Assembly: GCF_001696455.1 (NCBI RefSeq)
Contig: NZ_MAUJ01000003.1
Location: forward strand, 489,935-553,934
From: Pseudoalteromonas luteoviolacea
GTDB lineage: Bacteria > Pseudomonadota > Gammaproteobacteria > Enterobacterales > Alteromonadaceae
Direction: 5' to 3'
Length of the DNA: 64,000 nt
The position numbers were made by a program, and so were the translations under genes. Position 1 is the stretch's first letter. Each line of letters begins with the position of its first letter. Of the stretch, positions 52,284 to 61,271 are shown piece after piece. The notes below the pieces were generated by a model. That model was not told the origin of the DNA, made no database searches, and saw nothing but the letters and a program-made list of their open reading frames with translations.

Positions 52284-53741
52284 TTACTCTAACTCTAGCT
52301 TTGCTTTTTCAAGTAGTTCCTCAGGTAAGTCTTTAGAAACTGCCACACCTAATTCCTTAAATTCAGATGCTTGCTTAATTAGATTACCTTTTCCAGAGTA
52401 AAGTTGCCCGAGTGCTTTATCATACGTTTCTTGTGCTTTCTCAAGTTGTTTGCCTACTCCCTCCAAGCTATGCAAAAAACTATTTAGTTTGTTGTAAAAC
52501 TTTTCGGCACGAAGGGCGAGCTCTTTACTGTGCTTACTTTGTTCCTCAAATCGCCATAATTGCTTCACAATATTAAGACTCGTCAAAAGGGTGGTTGGTG
52601 TCGCTACCAGCACTTTATTTTCAAGTGCATATTCGTAAAGATCGGGGGCATACTTTATGGCTTCAACAAAGGCCGACTCTACTGGAATAAACATAATGAC
52701 CACCTCGGGTGAATTGAGGCCGGGCAGCCGTTCATACGATTTATCACCGAGTTCTTTGACCCTTGCTTTAACCGCAGTCACATGATCTTTTAATGCTTGT
52801 TGGGCTGGTAATTCTTCTTGTGCGTTGACGTAACGCGTATATGCATTTAACGATGTTTTTGCATCAACTACTAGGTGCCTATTTTGCGGTAAATATACGA
52901 TAACATCAGGACGAAATTTACCTTGTTCAGTGGTAAAACTCACCTCTCTTTTATAATCATAACCCGGTCTTAGACCCGCACTATCAAGTACATTTTCCAG
53001 CATTAGCTCACCCCAATTACCTTGGGTTTTCGTTTGACCCTGTAACGCGGTTGTCAATTTGCTGGCCTGATCGGTCATCGCCTGATTATTCGCTTGCAAG
53101 TGAAGTAACTCTGTTTGTAAGGCCGCGCGCTGCTTGAGCTCTTCACTATGGATTGCTTCCATTTTATCACGAAAGCCTTTTATCTCTCCTTGAACAGGAG
53201 TCAGAATATGCTGGATTTTTTCTTGACTCCGACGTGCAAACTGCTGGCTCTTTTCTTCGAAAATCTTACTGGCTAAGTTTTCAAACTCTTGCTTTAAAGT
53301 TTCTTTAGCCTGTTCTAACTGCTGTATTTGCGATTCAAAAGCGCGCTGTTTTTCGGTGAGTGTTGTTTCGGTATCTGTCAGCCTTAGTTCTAACTGATGC
53401 GCTCGATCTTGCTCACTTTTTAGCTGGGTTTGAACTTGTTGCCACTGGCCATAATACTCTTTAAGCTGCGTGTGCTTTTCAGCAAGACGTGCCTGATATT
53501 GCTGGGCCTCACCATGCAATTTAAGCTGCTGTTGCTTAGTGTCATTTAGTTCAGTCTTAATTTCTTCATTGACTGCTTCAAGCATCACTAACTGATTTTG
53601 TGTCATTAGCAGTTCATTTCGGCTTTTTTGTTTAATAAAAAAAATCGCGACAGTAAACAACATTGCAGTTGAGAGCATGCCAGCGCCAAATAAGGTCGCA
53701 ATGGTATTCCAGGGGAGTGAAGACAAAGTAGTCCAAAACAT
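52284..53741 (-). CDS. rmuC: RmuC-family DNA recombination protein
   Basis: 485 residues. An N-terminal membrane anchor (residues 12-34) precedes a long coiled coil (about 45-190). The RmuC core follows: QGNWGELMLENVLDSAGLRPGYDY, FRPDVIVYLPQNRHLVVDAKTSLNAYTRY and PEVVIMFIPVESAFVEA, a predicted restriction-endonuclease-like fold with the acidic and lysine residues in VVDAKTS. RmuC limits inversion between short repeats in E. coli and has been linked to phage defence in some studies. It is transcribed alone. Confidence 0.92.
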   Translation of the reverse strand: MFWTTLSSLPWNTIATLFGAGMLSTAMLFTVAIFFIKQKSRNELLMTQNQLVMLEAVNEEIKTELNDTKQQQLKLHGEAQQYQARLAEKHTQLKEYYGQWQQVQTQLKSEQDRAHQLELRLTDTETTLTEKQRAFESQIQQLEQAKETLKQEFENLASKIFEEKSQQFARRSQEKIQHILTPVQGEIKGFRDKMEAIHSEELKQRAALQTELLHLQANNQAMTDQASKLTTALQGQTKTQGNWGELMLENVLDSAGLRPGYDYKREVSFTTEQGKFRPDVIVYLPQNRHLVVDAKTSLNAYTRYVNAQEELPAQQALKDHVTAVKARVKELGDKSYERLPGLNSPEVVIMFIPVESAFVEAIKYAPDLYEYALENKVLVATPTTLLTSLNIVKQLWRFEEQSKHSKELALRAEKFYNKLNSFLHSLEGVGKQLEKAQETYDKALGQLYSGKGNLIKQASEFKELGVAVSKDLPEELLEKAKLELE

Positions 53742-53880
53742 AGTATGACTCTTTAGATTAAATCTTTTTAAATCATACCTGAGTCGTTCAAATCATTCAC
53801 TTAGATAGGCATTGGAAAATAGAGTTTTATCGGAAAAGGGCAAGAGTTAACCAAGAAAGTTAACTCTATTAAATCAGTTG

Positions 53881-54570
53881 TTAGCTATCGATGTGTTGCT
53901 CATTAAAGCGATAGCCTGCGCCATAAACAGATTCAACAATCTTCGGGGAAAACTCAATATTTTTAATCTTCTTTCGGATATTTTTGATATGGCTATCTAT
54001 AACTCTATCTGAGATATCAAAATTATCTGGTTGAATATGGTCAAGGATCTGCTGTCGAGAAAACACTCGATTCGGGGCATGATAGAGCATGGCAAATACA
54101 TCAAATTCAACCTTAGTCAGACTCAGAGATTTACCTTTCAAAGAAACAAGCAATTGACCTTCATTCACTTCAATTGCTGGCTTTTGGGGTTCTTGTACGA
54201 CGCTGCAACGGCGTAATATTGCTTTTATTCGCATTACTAGCTCTGCAGCACTGAAAGGCTTGCAAACGTAATCATCAGCGCCAAATTCCAAACCCTTAAG
54301 GCGATCGGCTTCAGAAACTTTTGCTGTTAACATCACGATGGGCACCATAGAAAACTCTCGGATTTGCCGCATACATTCAACGCCATCTTGGTTAGGCAAC
54401 ATAATATCCATCAAGATAGCATTTGGACGATTAGCTTTTACCCAATCAACCACTTCTGCACCGTCGGCAATATGTGATATTTGAAACCCAGATGCTTTAA
54501 AAAATAACATCACCTGTTCAGCAATATCAAAATCATCTTCGACAATCAAAATGTGGCTTGTTTCTTCCAT
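53881..54570 (-). CDS. BaeR-like OmpR-family response regulator
   Basis: 229 residues. Receiver: ILIVEDDFDIAEQVMLFF, phospho-acceptor AILMDIMLPNQDGVECM near 56, LTAKVSEADRLKGLEFGADDYVCKPFSAAELVMRIKAILRR. OmpR-type winged helix: LSLTKVEFDVFAMLYHAPNRVFSRQQILDHI and SDRVIDSHIKNIRKKI. The pattern resembles BaeR/CpxR-type envelope regulators. Its start overlaps the stop of the preceding 68-residue gene (TAATG), so the two are cotranslated. No kinase gene is adjacent; the TPR kinase at 49528 is the nearest. Confidence 0.88.
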   Translation of the reverse strand: MEETSHILIVEDDFDIAEQVMLFFKASGFQISHIADGAEVVDWVKANRPNAILMDIMLPNQDGVECMRQIREFSMVPIVMLTAKVSEADRLKGLEFGADDYVCKPFSAAELVMRIKAILRRCSVVQEPQKPAIEVNEGQLLVSLKGKSLSLTKVEFDVFAMLYHAPNRVFSRQQILDHIQPDNFDISDRVIDSHIKNIRKKIKNIEFSPKIVESVYGAGYRFNEQHIDS

Positions 54571-54776
54571 TAGTTTCTCTTTTTAGCTTTTAATACTCTT
54601 AGTTGCTGCTTCACTTGTTTCTTTAAGCTAGAAGACAACGTATCGTCAAATAACAACATAGTTAAGATACTTGCCAAGTCTTCAGAGCTCGCAACTTCAT
54701 TAATTAGATCATAGTCGCACAGCGATTGAGGTTCAATAAAGTTTAATTGTGAAATTGAGTTTTCATAGCACAACAT
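54570..54776 (-). CDS. Small protein coupled to the BaeR-like regulator
   Basis: 68 residues, soluble and mostly helical, with an acidic middle (DYDLINEVASSEDLASILTMLLFDD) and a basic tail (LKKQVKQQLRVLKAKKRN). Its stop overlaps the regulator's start codon, which supports it being real and expressed. No family recognised. It could be an accessory or inhibitor of the regulator, but that is only context. Confidence 0.55.
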   Translation of the reverse strand: MLCYENSISQLNFIEPQSLCDYDLINEVASSEDLASILTMLLFDDTLSSSLKKQVKQQLRVLKAKKRN

Positions 54777-55105
54777 AGTTTACCCGCCTTAAGTCCAATT
54801 CATTTGGTGTTTTTTTCCTATGTGTGTATTAAAAAGAAAGAATATGGATCAAATGTGGAACAAAACCAGAAAAAAGGCTAATTGCAATTACACAATATTA
54901 CACGACGCCGAAATATTGCTGTTTAAGTCTATTTTCTTATTTATGCGGTTCCAGAAAAAGAAAAACCAGCTCAGATGAGCTGGTTTATTACAAAAAAACG
55001 TAACGTAATTAATAAGGGGGAAATCAACATGTGCTCATTGTTTAACTGCTCTAACAACGTGCATTAAAGTAGACCCCCGCATTTTTCAAAAGTTCAAAAT
55101 TAATT
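54777..55105. other. Intergenic region with terminator and promoter
   Basis: About 330 bp between the helicase gene end and the small regulator-linked gene. It holds the helicase terminator at 54963-54986 and, nearer 54790-54900, AT-rich DNA that probably carries the promoter of the two-gene regulator operon. Nothing else is evident. Confidence 0.45.
54963..54986 (-). terminator. Terminator of the SNF2 helicase gene
   Basis: AAACCAGCTCA and TGAGCTGGTTT arms with a 2-base centre, followed on the minus strand by TTCTTTTTCT. Confidence 0.7.
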
Positions 55106-58100
55106 TTAACTTTTTATCAATTCAAGCATTTGAGCTTCATTAAACTCACTTAAATTTACGCCAGCGTCAGCAAATAAGGCGTCTACGAGCGCTTGTTTAT
55201 CTTTTTGCATCTGGAAAACTTTTTGCTCAATTGAGTTTGCAACAATCAATTTATAGACAAATACAGGTTTATCTTGCCCGATTCGATAAGCTCGATCTGT
55301 GGCTTGATTTTCAACCGCAGGATTCCACCACGGGTCAAAGTGAATCACAGTATCGGCTTGAGTTAAATTCAGCCCCGTACCACCTGCTTTGAGCGAAATT
55401 AAGAAGACGTCCACTTCACCCTCGGTAAACCTTGCAATGGCTTTGTCTCGCTGTCTCGTTTGCCCAGTGAGCATCGTAAAAGGGATGCCTTTATCTTCAC
55501 AAAGCTCAGATATCATGTCGAGCACAGTCGTAAATTGGCTAAATATAATTATCTTTCGCCCTTCTTCGAGCAAAATAGGTAGATGCGCGCCTAACCACTT
55601 GAACTTAGCGCTCTCAAGGTACTCTGTGGCCTTATCAACCAGGCCTGGATGACAACAGATCTGCCTTAATTTCAACAGCGCATCCAAAAAGGCGAGCTTA
55701 CTGCTCTCGACGCCTTGCTCTTTAAACAAGTCGATTAGACTCGATTCAATTTGACTCTGCACCTTTTGATACAATACGGCTTGCTCAGAACTGAACTCTA
55801 ACTTTTTAATCAGTTCGGTCTTTGCAGGTAACTCTCGTACAACCTCTGATTTGGTTCTTCGTAATATAAAAGGCGCGATTAAGGATTGCAGTTCCTTGGC
55901 CTTACGGCTGTCACGCTCCTTTTCTATTGGAATTTGAAAATGTTGCTTAAATTGTTGCTTGGTACCCAATACGTCAGGCATCACAAAATCTAATAAAGAC
56001 TTGAGCTCCATTAAGTTGTTTTCGACCGGAGTACCACTTAAACAAAGTTTGAATTCAGCAGACAACTGTTTAACGCACTTAGAGATCTGCGCAGTTTCAT
56101 TTTTTATATATTGAGCTTCATCTAATACTATTGAGTCAAAATGCAACTCAGAATAGTGCGCCAAATCACGCTTTAGCAAAGGATAGGTCGTAATAATAAA
56201 ACGGGCTTGGGAAACTTGATTCAATTGTTTATCACGATTTCCCCCATGAACGGTTAAAACCGGTAAATGTGGAGCAAACCGATTAAATTCACTTTGCCAG
56301 TTGCCAACCAAAGAAGTTGGACACACAATCAGCGAGGGTTTAGTAACCAGAGTATTATGCTGTGAAATAAAATAGGCAATGACCTGTAAGGTTTTCCCTA
56401 GCCCCATGTCATCAGCCAATATGCCACCTAACTGATGACGGTTCAAAAACTTGAGCCAATTAACCCCTTGCAACTGATAATCTCTAAGAGTGAACCTGTC
56501 ATTGCTCGACCCGACCAATGACACATCTTCGTTAACTGGTTTGTTTAACTCTTCAAGGTAATCCAGCAACCTTTCGTCACTCGAAACACTTTCAACGGCA
56601 TCCAATTCGAATAGTTTTTTTGCATAAGACAGCGGAAACTTGAATTGAGAGCTAGACAAGTAATAACTAAAACGAGATTTTAAAAGTAGTAGCTCTTCAT
56701 AAATACTTTTTGAAATCGCGTAATGCTGCTCTGCAATTTGGACATATTGAAACACATTTGCGATTGAGTTGACTTCATGATTGGGCACTTTATCCCAATC
56801 TAACAGGATCAGCTTATCATCAAACATCACTTTGCCTATCACATGGTGTTTCTTGTCACGCTTTAGTTGTAACGTAACTTTAGGTACCTGAACCTTTTTA
56901 GTCTGCTGAATCTCATCAACTTGCCACATTTTACGCTGCAAATATGGGCGAACCTCGCAGTTATACCAGTGATACGCCACTTCATCTTCAACAGGTAATC
57001 GAAATCCGTCGCTTTGTGCTTCAAACCCGAGTCCTAAGAGCATTTTTTCACAGCGGTTAAGCTGCTTTTCTGTGGAATATTTGGTTTGAGAGTCAAACAG
57101 CGACAACGCTAAATGCTTAAACTCGCCTTCAGTCACACCCAGCTTTGCAACCAATTTATTTTTATCCAACAGATTCTCATAGCCACTTGGCGGGGGAATA
57201 ACATTGTCTGCAAAGACATCTTGAAACCGTTTAATCACGGCTTCTATTTTATCTTTTTGAATGCTGGGCATCGTTTGCAAGTGTGCAATCTCAGATGCGC
57301 TCAGCTCAGACTCGATACGCCCAAGCAACATCTTTTCAGTATCCAAGTATACTGGAGGGTCAGATTTAATTAAGAGCCACTGCTCAACGCCTGTCAGTTT
57401 ACTCTCTAGCGTGAAGGTGTCTTTTTCTACCTGCCACGTAAAGTCTAAATGTTGCATATGACCAAACTGCAGTGGTTTACGACTATTGCCGTAAAAACAC
57501 CGCTTGGTAGCCACAAGCTGTTGCAGTGCAGCAAACCCCCAACTTCCGGATAGCTCAAAATGGCCCGGCGTATTTTGAGAGCGCACCCAACTGAATAGTT
57601 TATAGTCGCTTTCTAATATATCTTTTGGCGGAACATGTGCGTTTAATTGCTTTTCAGTTAATGCTCGTCCAAGGGGATAGTGTCCATCGGGTTTATGAGG
57701 CGACATTTTGGGGTTGACTAGTAACTCATTTCCGCGGTGTTCTAACACAAACAACAATACGTTTGCCGCGTTCAAATCAGAGGCTTGTTGAAGTAACGAC
57801 AACTCATTGAACCAGTCATTGACTATAAATGACTCACCAAAGCCACCAGAATGCTCAACTTTAAGCTTTAGTAATACAGCAGCAATATGACGACATTTAG
57901 CGTTATTCGAACATGAACACTGCGCTTCAACGGACGGGGTGCCCTTTATTTGCTCAATTTTTATATGTTGAGTGAAGGTATTTCCATAGTTACCCAAAAC
58001 TTGGGCATCGATCCGTGAAAAGTCATCGGAATGTTCTAAGAAACAGATCTGATCATCATTCAGATATTCTTTTGCTTTGGCCAACATAGCAGAACTAAAA

Positions 58101-58204
58101 TACTGCTTGAGAAAGCGCTCTGATAACGGGAACTGTGAAGACTGTTCCTGCTTAATTTCTTCGAATAAAGCTAATAGCTGCTCTTTAGATAACTGCGAGG
58201 ACAT
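55106..58204 (-). CDS. SNF2-family helicase with N-terminal SWIM zinc finger
   Basis: 1032 residues. A SWIM finger (CSCSNNAKCRHIAAVLL) lies near residue 96. The SNF2 ATPase begins near 565 (FTLRDYQLQGVNWLKFLNRHQLGGILADDMGLGKTLQVI, Walker A in DMGLGKT near 595), DEAQ box LDEAQYIKN near 693, SGTPVENNLMELKSLLDFV, then the second lobe with IIFSQFTTVLDMI, FLISLKAGGTGLNLTQADTVIHFDPWWNPAVENQATDRAYRIGQ. Such bacterial proteins are double-stranded-DNA translocases that remodel protein-DNA complexes, and may act on RNA polymerase or recombination. It lies beside parB but has its own terminator and is separated by 146 bp. Confidence 0.9.
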   Translation of the reverse strand: MSSQLSKEQLLALFEEIKQEQSSQFPLSERFLKQYFSSAMLAKAKEYLNDDQICFLEHSDDFSRIDAQVLGNYGNTFTQHIKIEQIKGTPSVEAQCSCSNNAKCRHIAAVLLKLKVEHSGGFGESFIVNDWFNELSLLQQASDLNAANVLLFVLEHRGNELLVNPKMSPHKPDGHYPLGRALTEKQLNAHVPPKDILESDYKLFSWVRSQNTPGHFELSGSWGFAALQQLVATKRCFYGNSRKPLQFGHMQHLDFTWQVEKDTFTLESKLTGVEQWLLIKSDPPVYLDTEKMLLGRIESELSASEIAHLQTMPSIQKDKIEAVIKRFQDVFADNVIPPPSGYENLLDKNKLVAKLGVTEGEFKHLALSLFDSQTKYSTEKQLNRCEKMLLGLGFEAQSDGFRLPVEDEVAYHWYNCEVRPYLQRKMWQVDEIQQTKKVQVPKVTLQLKRDKKHHVIGKVMFDDKLILLDWDKVPNHEVNSIANVFQYVQIAEQHYAISKSIYEELLLLKSRFSYYLSSSQFKFPLSYAKKLFELDAVESVSSDERLLDYLEELNKPVNEDVSLVGSSNDRFTLRDYQLQGVNWLKFLNRHQLGGILADDMGLGKTLQVIAYFISQHNTLVTKPSLIVCPTSLVGNWQSEFNRFAPHLPVLTVHGGNRDKQLNQVSQARFIITTYPLLKRDLAHYSELHFDSIVLDEAQYIKNETAQISKCVKQLSAEFKLCLSGTPVENNLMELKSLLDFVMPDVLGTKQQFKQHFQIPIEKERDSRKAKELQSLIAPFILRRTKSEVVRELPAKTELIKKLEFSSEQAVLYQKVQSQIESSLIDLFKEQGVESSKLAFLDALLKLRQICCHPGLVDKATEYLESAKFKWLGAHLPILLEEGRKIIIFSQFTTVLDMISELCEDKGIPFTMLTGQTRQRDKAIARFTEGEVDVFLISLKAGGTGLNLTQADTVIHFDPWWNPAVENQATDRAYRIGQDKPVFVYKLIVANSIEQKVFQMQKDKQALVDALFADAGVNLSEFNEAQMLELIKS

Positions 58205-58324
58205 TTTTTAACAAGTAACTAGGCGTAAAAGACCAGTATATGAAATTACGGATTTGAGCTAAAGAGGGAAAGCCAACAAAATTACGAAAAACTGACTGGT
58301 TGGATGTGAAAAAGGCATATGTAT

Positions 58325-58342
58325 GGCCTAGTAGCCTAGGCC
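58325..58342. promoter_or_regulatory. Inverted repeat downstream of parB, candidate parS
   Basis: GGCCTAG and CTAGGCC arms separated by TAGC (58325-58331, 58336-58342), 8 bp beyond the parB stop. It lacks a T tract, so it is not an obvious terminator. Plasmid partition loci of this type often place the centromere just after parB. Function is inferred from position only. Confidence 0.35.
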
Positions 58343-58350
58343 TCTACAAC

Positions 58351-59316
58351 TTAGTTAAAACTGCTTAACAATTTTTGCAACTGTTCTAATCGTTTTTCAG
58401 TCAGTACCTTATCGTCAATTTTTACAGTGACAGCACCTGAATTTACGCTTCGTTGAACCTTAACAAATCTATTTTCTAATAAGCACTCGTTTCGATTGGC
58501 AGTGTCTGATTCAAATGTGGTCAGATATTTAGTGATCTCAATTGCGCGCTTTTCATCACTCATCGCTTCGCTTTGAAATGTAGCTTGAGCAATCTCGGAT
58601 ACTTTATTTGCAAACTGCTCTTTATTTTCTTTGATTGCCGTAATCAACTTTTTGGCAACCTCACGTCCCAAATGATTGGGCGTTGGATACATTAGCACTA
58701 TTTGTTTATCAATTTGCTCGAAAGCCTTTATTGAATCTGCAACCGCCGTATGAGACACGCCTTCTATCGCTGCAATTTCTCTGTATGAACCTTTCTTACC
58801 GCTATCTTGTAGCTTTTGACGCGTTTGTTCATATGCTTTGCCAAGCTCCCAAAGGCTAGGAGCGATATATTGGTCAGACGACACTGCTAGGGCTTTCGCA
58901 TCGTCCTCTGTGAAATCTTCAGAACTGAAAACTACATAATCCGCTTTTGCTATTAAACATGCTTTACGGCGTCGTGATCCAGATAATACAAGCAACGAAG
59001 TATCTGTTTTCCAGCAAAGTGCTGGGTGCATATTCTTACCGTCTTCACTAATCGCTGGGAGAATATCAGCGACAGACTTTTCATTTAGTAACGACTGTTC
59101 ACGGCGGTTTTTTCCATAAACAGATGTTTTAGCTTCAATACTTTGCCAAGGGATAACTTCACAAACCAATTTAATCTTACGGTTCGGGTCGCTGGGTGCC
59201 GGCATTGTGACTTCTTGCCCAGCTGACGCTTGACCCAATAAGTCGTCAAGACTACTGCTTTCTACAGGTGTTGCAAAAGGGTCTATTCTTGTATCGTTTT
59301 TACGTTTTCTTGCCAT
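58351..59316 (-). CDS. parB: ParB partition protein, plasmid type
   Basis: 321 residues. The N-terminus is basic with an arginine-rich ParA-stimulating tail (ARKRKNDTRIDPF). The ParB/Srx fold region has EQSLLNEKSVADILPAISEDGKNMHPALCWKTD and the SGSRRRKACLIAKADY box near 110. A helix-turn-helix (SYREIAAIEGVSHTAVADSIKAFEQI) is near 173, and the C-terminal 50 residues would form the dimer domain. The layout is that of P1/F-type plasmid ParB rather than chromosomal ParB. It is 18 bases after parA in one operon. It binds parS and forms the segregation complex. Confidence 0.88.
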   Translation of the reverse strand: MARKRKNDTRIDPFATPVESSSLDDLLGQASAGQEVTMPAPSDPNRKIKLVCEVIPWQSIEAKTSVYGKNRREQSLLNEKSVADILPAISEDGKNMHPALCWKTDTSLLVLSGSRRRKACLIAKADYVVFSSEDFTEDDAKALAVSSDQYIAPSLWELGKAYEQTRQKLQDSGKKGSYREIAAIEGVSHTAVADSIKAFEQIDKQIVLMYPTPNHLGREVAKKLITAIKENKEQFANKVSEIAQATFQSEAMSDEKRAIEITKYLTTFESDTANRNECLLENRFVKVQRSVNSGAVTVKIDDKVLTEKRLEQLQKLLSSFN

Positions 59317-59334
59317 AACTAAGCCTGTATTCTG

Positions 59335-60564
59335 TTAGTCTAAACTTGACTGGGTTGACGCCCAATTTGAGCGAATGAGCATTTCTAATTCATCAACCAC
59401 GTCTTTTATATTCTCTTGTGATTTAATCAATGATTCTCTACTTGCTAGAGAATCAGACGTTTTTTGATCAAAAATCGTGTTGAAAGATGACGAACTTGCG
59501 GTGATAGCAGAGCTGTGATTTATCGGATAGCTCATTACCTGTCGTCCAAACGCTGTTCTTACGTCTTTGACGATATCTCTTTGAGAGTGATTACCTTTTA
59601 CATAGTTTGTCACTAGGAACTGCATAAAATCCCACCCCTCATGACCTAATGCAGCTACCGTGTGATAGATCTCACCTAAACGCTTCAAATATTTATTATT
59701 AGCATCAAAGTCTACCGCTTCAGGGTGTACTGGAATAAGCATCGCCGTAGAGGCCATGAGCGCGTTGTAGAACATAAAGTTCAGTGATGGGGCAGTGTCT
59801 ATCAAAATAATGTCAAACTCGTCCTGAACAGGCTCTATAACGCGCTCTTTAAGTTTGTGGTAATGTCTTGTTTGATCATAACCTGATGACTCTTTTAGTT
59901 CTGTTGCTGTTTCATGCTCGAAGTAAAAGTCATCCATACCTGAAGGCAAGATCCGTATATTAGGAATATGGGTATTTTGAAATGATTCTGATACAAGCTG
60001 TGGCCAGGTTTCTCCTTCATCTAACTCAATACAGTCTCTCATTAAATCACCAACTGTGATTGGTTCATGATCGTTTGAAGGAAAGAAGCTAGAAGATGAT
60101 CCTTGAGGATCGAGATCGATGATACCAATTCGATATCTTTTGATATTTGTTGTGGCCAAAGCCGCTGCTAAGTTTACCAAGGATGTTGTTTTACCACAGC
60201 CACCTTTAAGACTGTTGATCACAATGACCTGTAACTTGTCTTGATCCGCCCTATGATCTGATGCGATCCCAAGTGTATCTGCCATAGCGAAAATATTACT
60301 AAGCGTATACGCGTAATGCCCATTCGCCCCTTTTTGAATACTTAAGTGATCAAAGTCGCCTTGATCATGGCGTCTTTTCAAAGTTCGATTATTGACACCC
60401 AAGAGATCCGCAGCAGCTTTTTGCGTATATGTACGGAGTTCTTTATCTTCAGATTTGAGATGAGCGCGATAATGCTGAATTCGACCTTCAAGGGATTTTT
60501 CGGCAACTTCAGCTGTGGCTTTCAACAATTTATAAGTAGAAAGAGCATTGCTATTGATAGACAT
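59335..60564 (-). CDS. parA: ParA partition ATPase with N-terminal DNA-binding domain
   Basis: 409 residues from the ATG at 60564, chosen for AAGGAAT upstream; the frame is open 20 codons further. A helix-turn-helix lies near residue 50-70 (TQKAAADLLGVNNRTLKRRHDQG), as in type Ia ParA proteins that repress their own operon. The deviant Walker A GGCGKTTSLVNLAAALA is near 120, Walker A' IGIIDLDPQGSSSSFF near 148 and Walker B FDIILIDTAPSLNFM near 250. It drives segregation of this replicon with ParB. It is divergent from the initiator gene across the origin. Confidence 0.92.
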   Translation of the reverse strand: MSINSNALSTYKLLKATAEVAEKSLEGRIQHYRAHLKSEDKELRTYTQKAAADLLGVNNRTLKRRHDQGDFDHLSIQKGANGHYAYTLSNIFAMADTLGIASDHRADQDKLQVIVINSLKGGCGKTTSLVNLAAALATTNIKRYRIGIIDLDPQGSSSSFFPSNDHEPITVGDLMRDCIELDEGETWPQLVSESFQNTHIPNIRILPSGMDDFYFEHETATELKESSGYDQTRHYHKLKERVIEPVQDEFDIILIDTAPSLNFMFYNALMASTAMLIPVHPEAVDFDANNKYLKRLGEIYHTVAALGHEGWDFMQFLVTNYVKGNHSQRDIVKDVRTAFGRQVMSYPINHSSAITASSSSFNTIFDQKTSDSLASRESLIKSQENIKDVVDELEMLIRSNWASTQSSLD

Positions 60565-60871
60565 ACTAATATTCCTTAACCTGATACCTATTATTATAAT
60601 GTCCATTAAATGAAACGTAAACATATAAAAAGCATGACATCATTAAAAAACATATTTAAATTTTCCTATTAGAATAAATAAGAAAGCTTAGATATGTTTA
60701 AATATATAGGTATTTAAAGGCTAAGGTGGTCAACTATGTCCATATCTAATTGTTTTATATATATTTTTAAAAATATTAGATCACGAAAATACGTAGTACA
60801 GATCAGATCTTTAACTACTGAGAGATCAAAAATATACTAACTAAAAATTGAGCAACAAGGATAGGCACAGG

Positions 60872-60880
60872 TTATCAACA
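60872..60880 (+). promoter_or_regulatory. DnaA-box-like site
   Basis: TTATCAACA differs from TTATCCACA at one position; inside the origin region. Confidence 0.5.
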
Positions 60881-60937
60881 GTTTTATGAACATTTTGAGG
60901 GTGCTAGATCAATAAAATACTAACTAGATCTATAATT

Positions 60938-60946
60938 GTATCCACA
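60938..60946 (+). promoter_or_regulatory. DnaA-box-like site
   Basis: GTATCCACA differs from TTATCCACA at the first base; inside the origin region. Confidence 0.45.
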
Positions 60947-61031
60947 GTTTCAATTAAATTAGTGCAAATTAGCTAGTAAAGATCGGATCTATACTATGGA
61001 TAGATCTGATCTTTACTAATTAGTATGGCAT

Positions 61032-61040
61032 TTATACACA
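61032..61040 (+). promoter_or_regulatory. DnaA box
   Basis: TTATACACA matches the relaxed consensus TTATNCACA exactly and lies between inverted iteron pairs in the origin. Confidence 0.6.
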
Positions 61041-61271
61041 ATGGAGCGATTAGAAGGCGCTTCTAGCTAGGTTTATCGCTGAATTTTCGTTAAATAACAT
61101 TGTTTCTTTGCTAAAGTTAGTAAGATCTTGATCTCTATTTTACAATATGTTGGTAAAAAACTGATCCCTATAAAAACTTGAAGTCAGATCACTTTTTTAC
61201 TAACTTAATCATTTAACTTTTTCCTTTGAATGTGTTGTTATTAGCTGTCGAAAGAATCTGGAAGTAAAAAA

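Larger units (their letters stand above)
60792..61204. repeat. Origin iterons, direct and inverted, with one or two Dam sites each
   Basis: Copies related to GTTAGTAAAANNNTGATCT: plus strand 60792-60810, 60972-60990, 61116-61134 and 61149-61167; minus strand 60800-60818, 60823-60841, 60906-60924, 61002-61020 and 61186-61204 (the last perfect). Those at 60792, 60800, 60972 and 61002 form a variant TAGTAAAGATCNGATCT carrying two GATC sites, and occur as inverted pairs (60792/60800 overlapping; 60972/61002). A weak further site is at 60778-60796. Confidence 0.85.
60565..61271. other. Putative chromid replication origin
   Basis: The 707 bp between parA and the initiator gene hold origin-type elements. 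They are a very AT-rich segment at about 60740-60780 (possible unwinding region), at least eight 19 bp iterons in both orientations (60792-61204), and DnaA-box-like sites at 60872, 60938 and 61032. Between 60617 and 60705 the motif AAACATAT or its complement recurs (60618, 60647, 60692), a possible ParA operator. Position next to parAB and the initiator supports origin function. The exact initiation site cannot be read. Confidence 0.75.

Noticed and set aside
54648..54664. Ter-like sequence on the minus strand (ACTATGTTGTTA)
   Set aside because: Resembles E. coli Ter only in the middle, lies in a coding sequence and does not match the three local Ter-like sites.
60792..61204. CRISPR array
   Set aside because: The repeats are 19 bp, in both orientations, irregularly spaced, and there are no cas genes.
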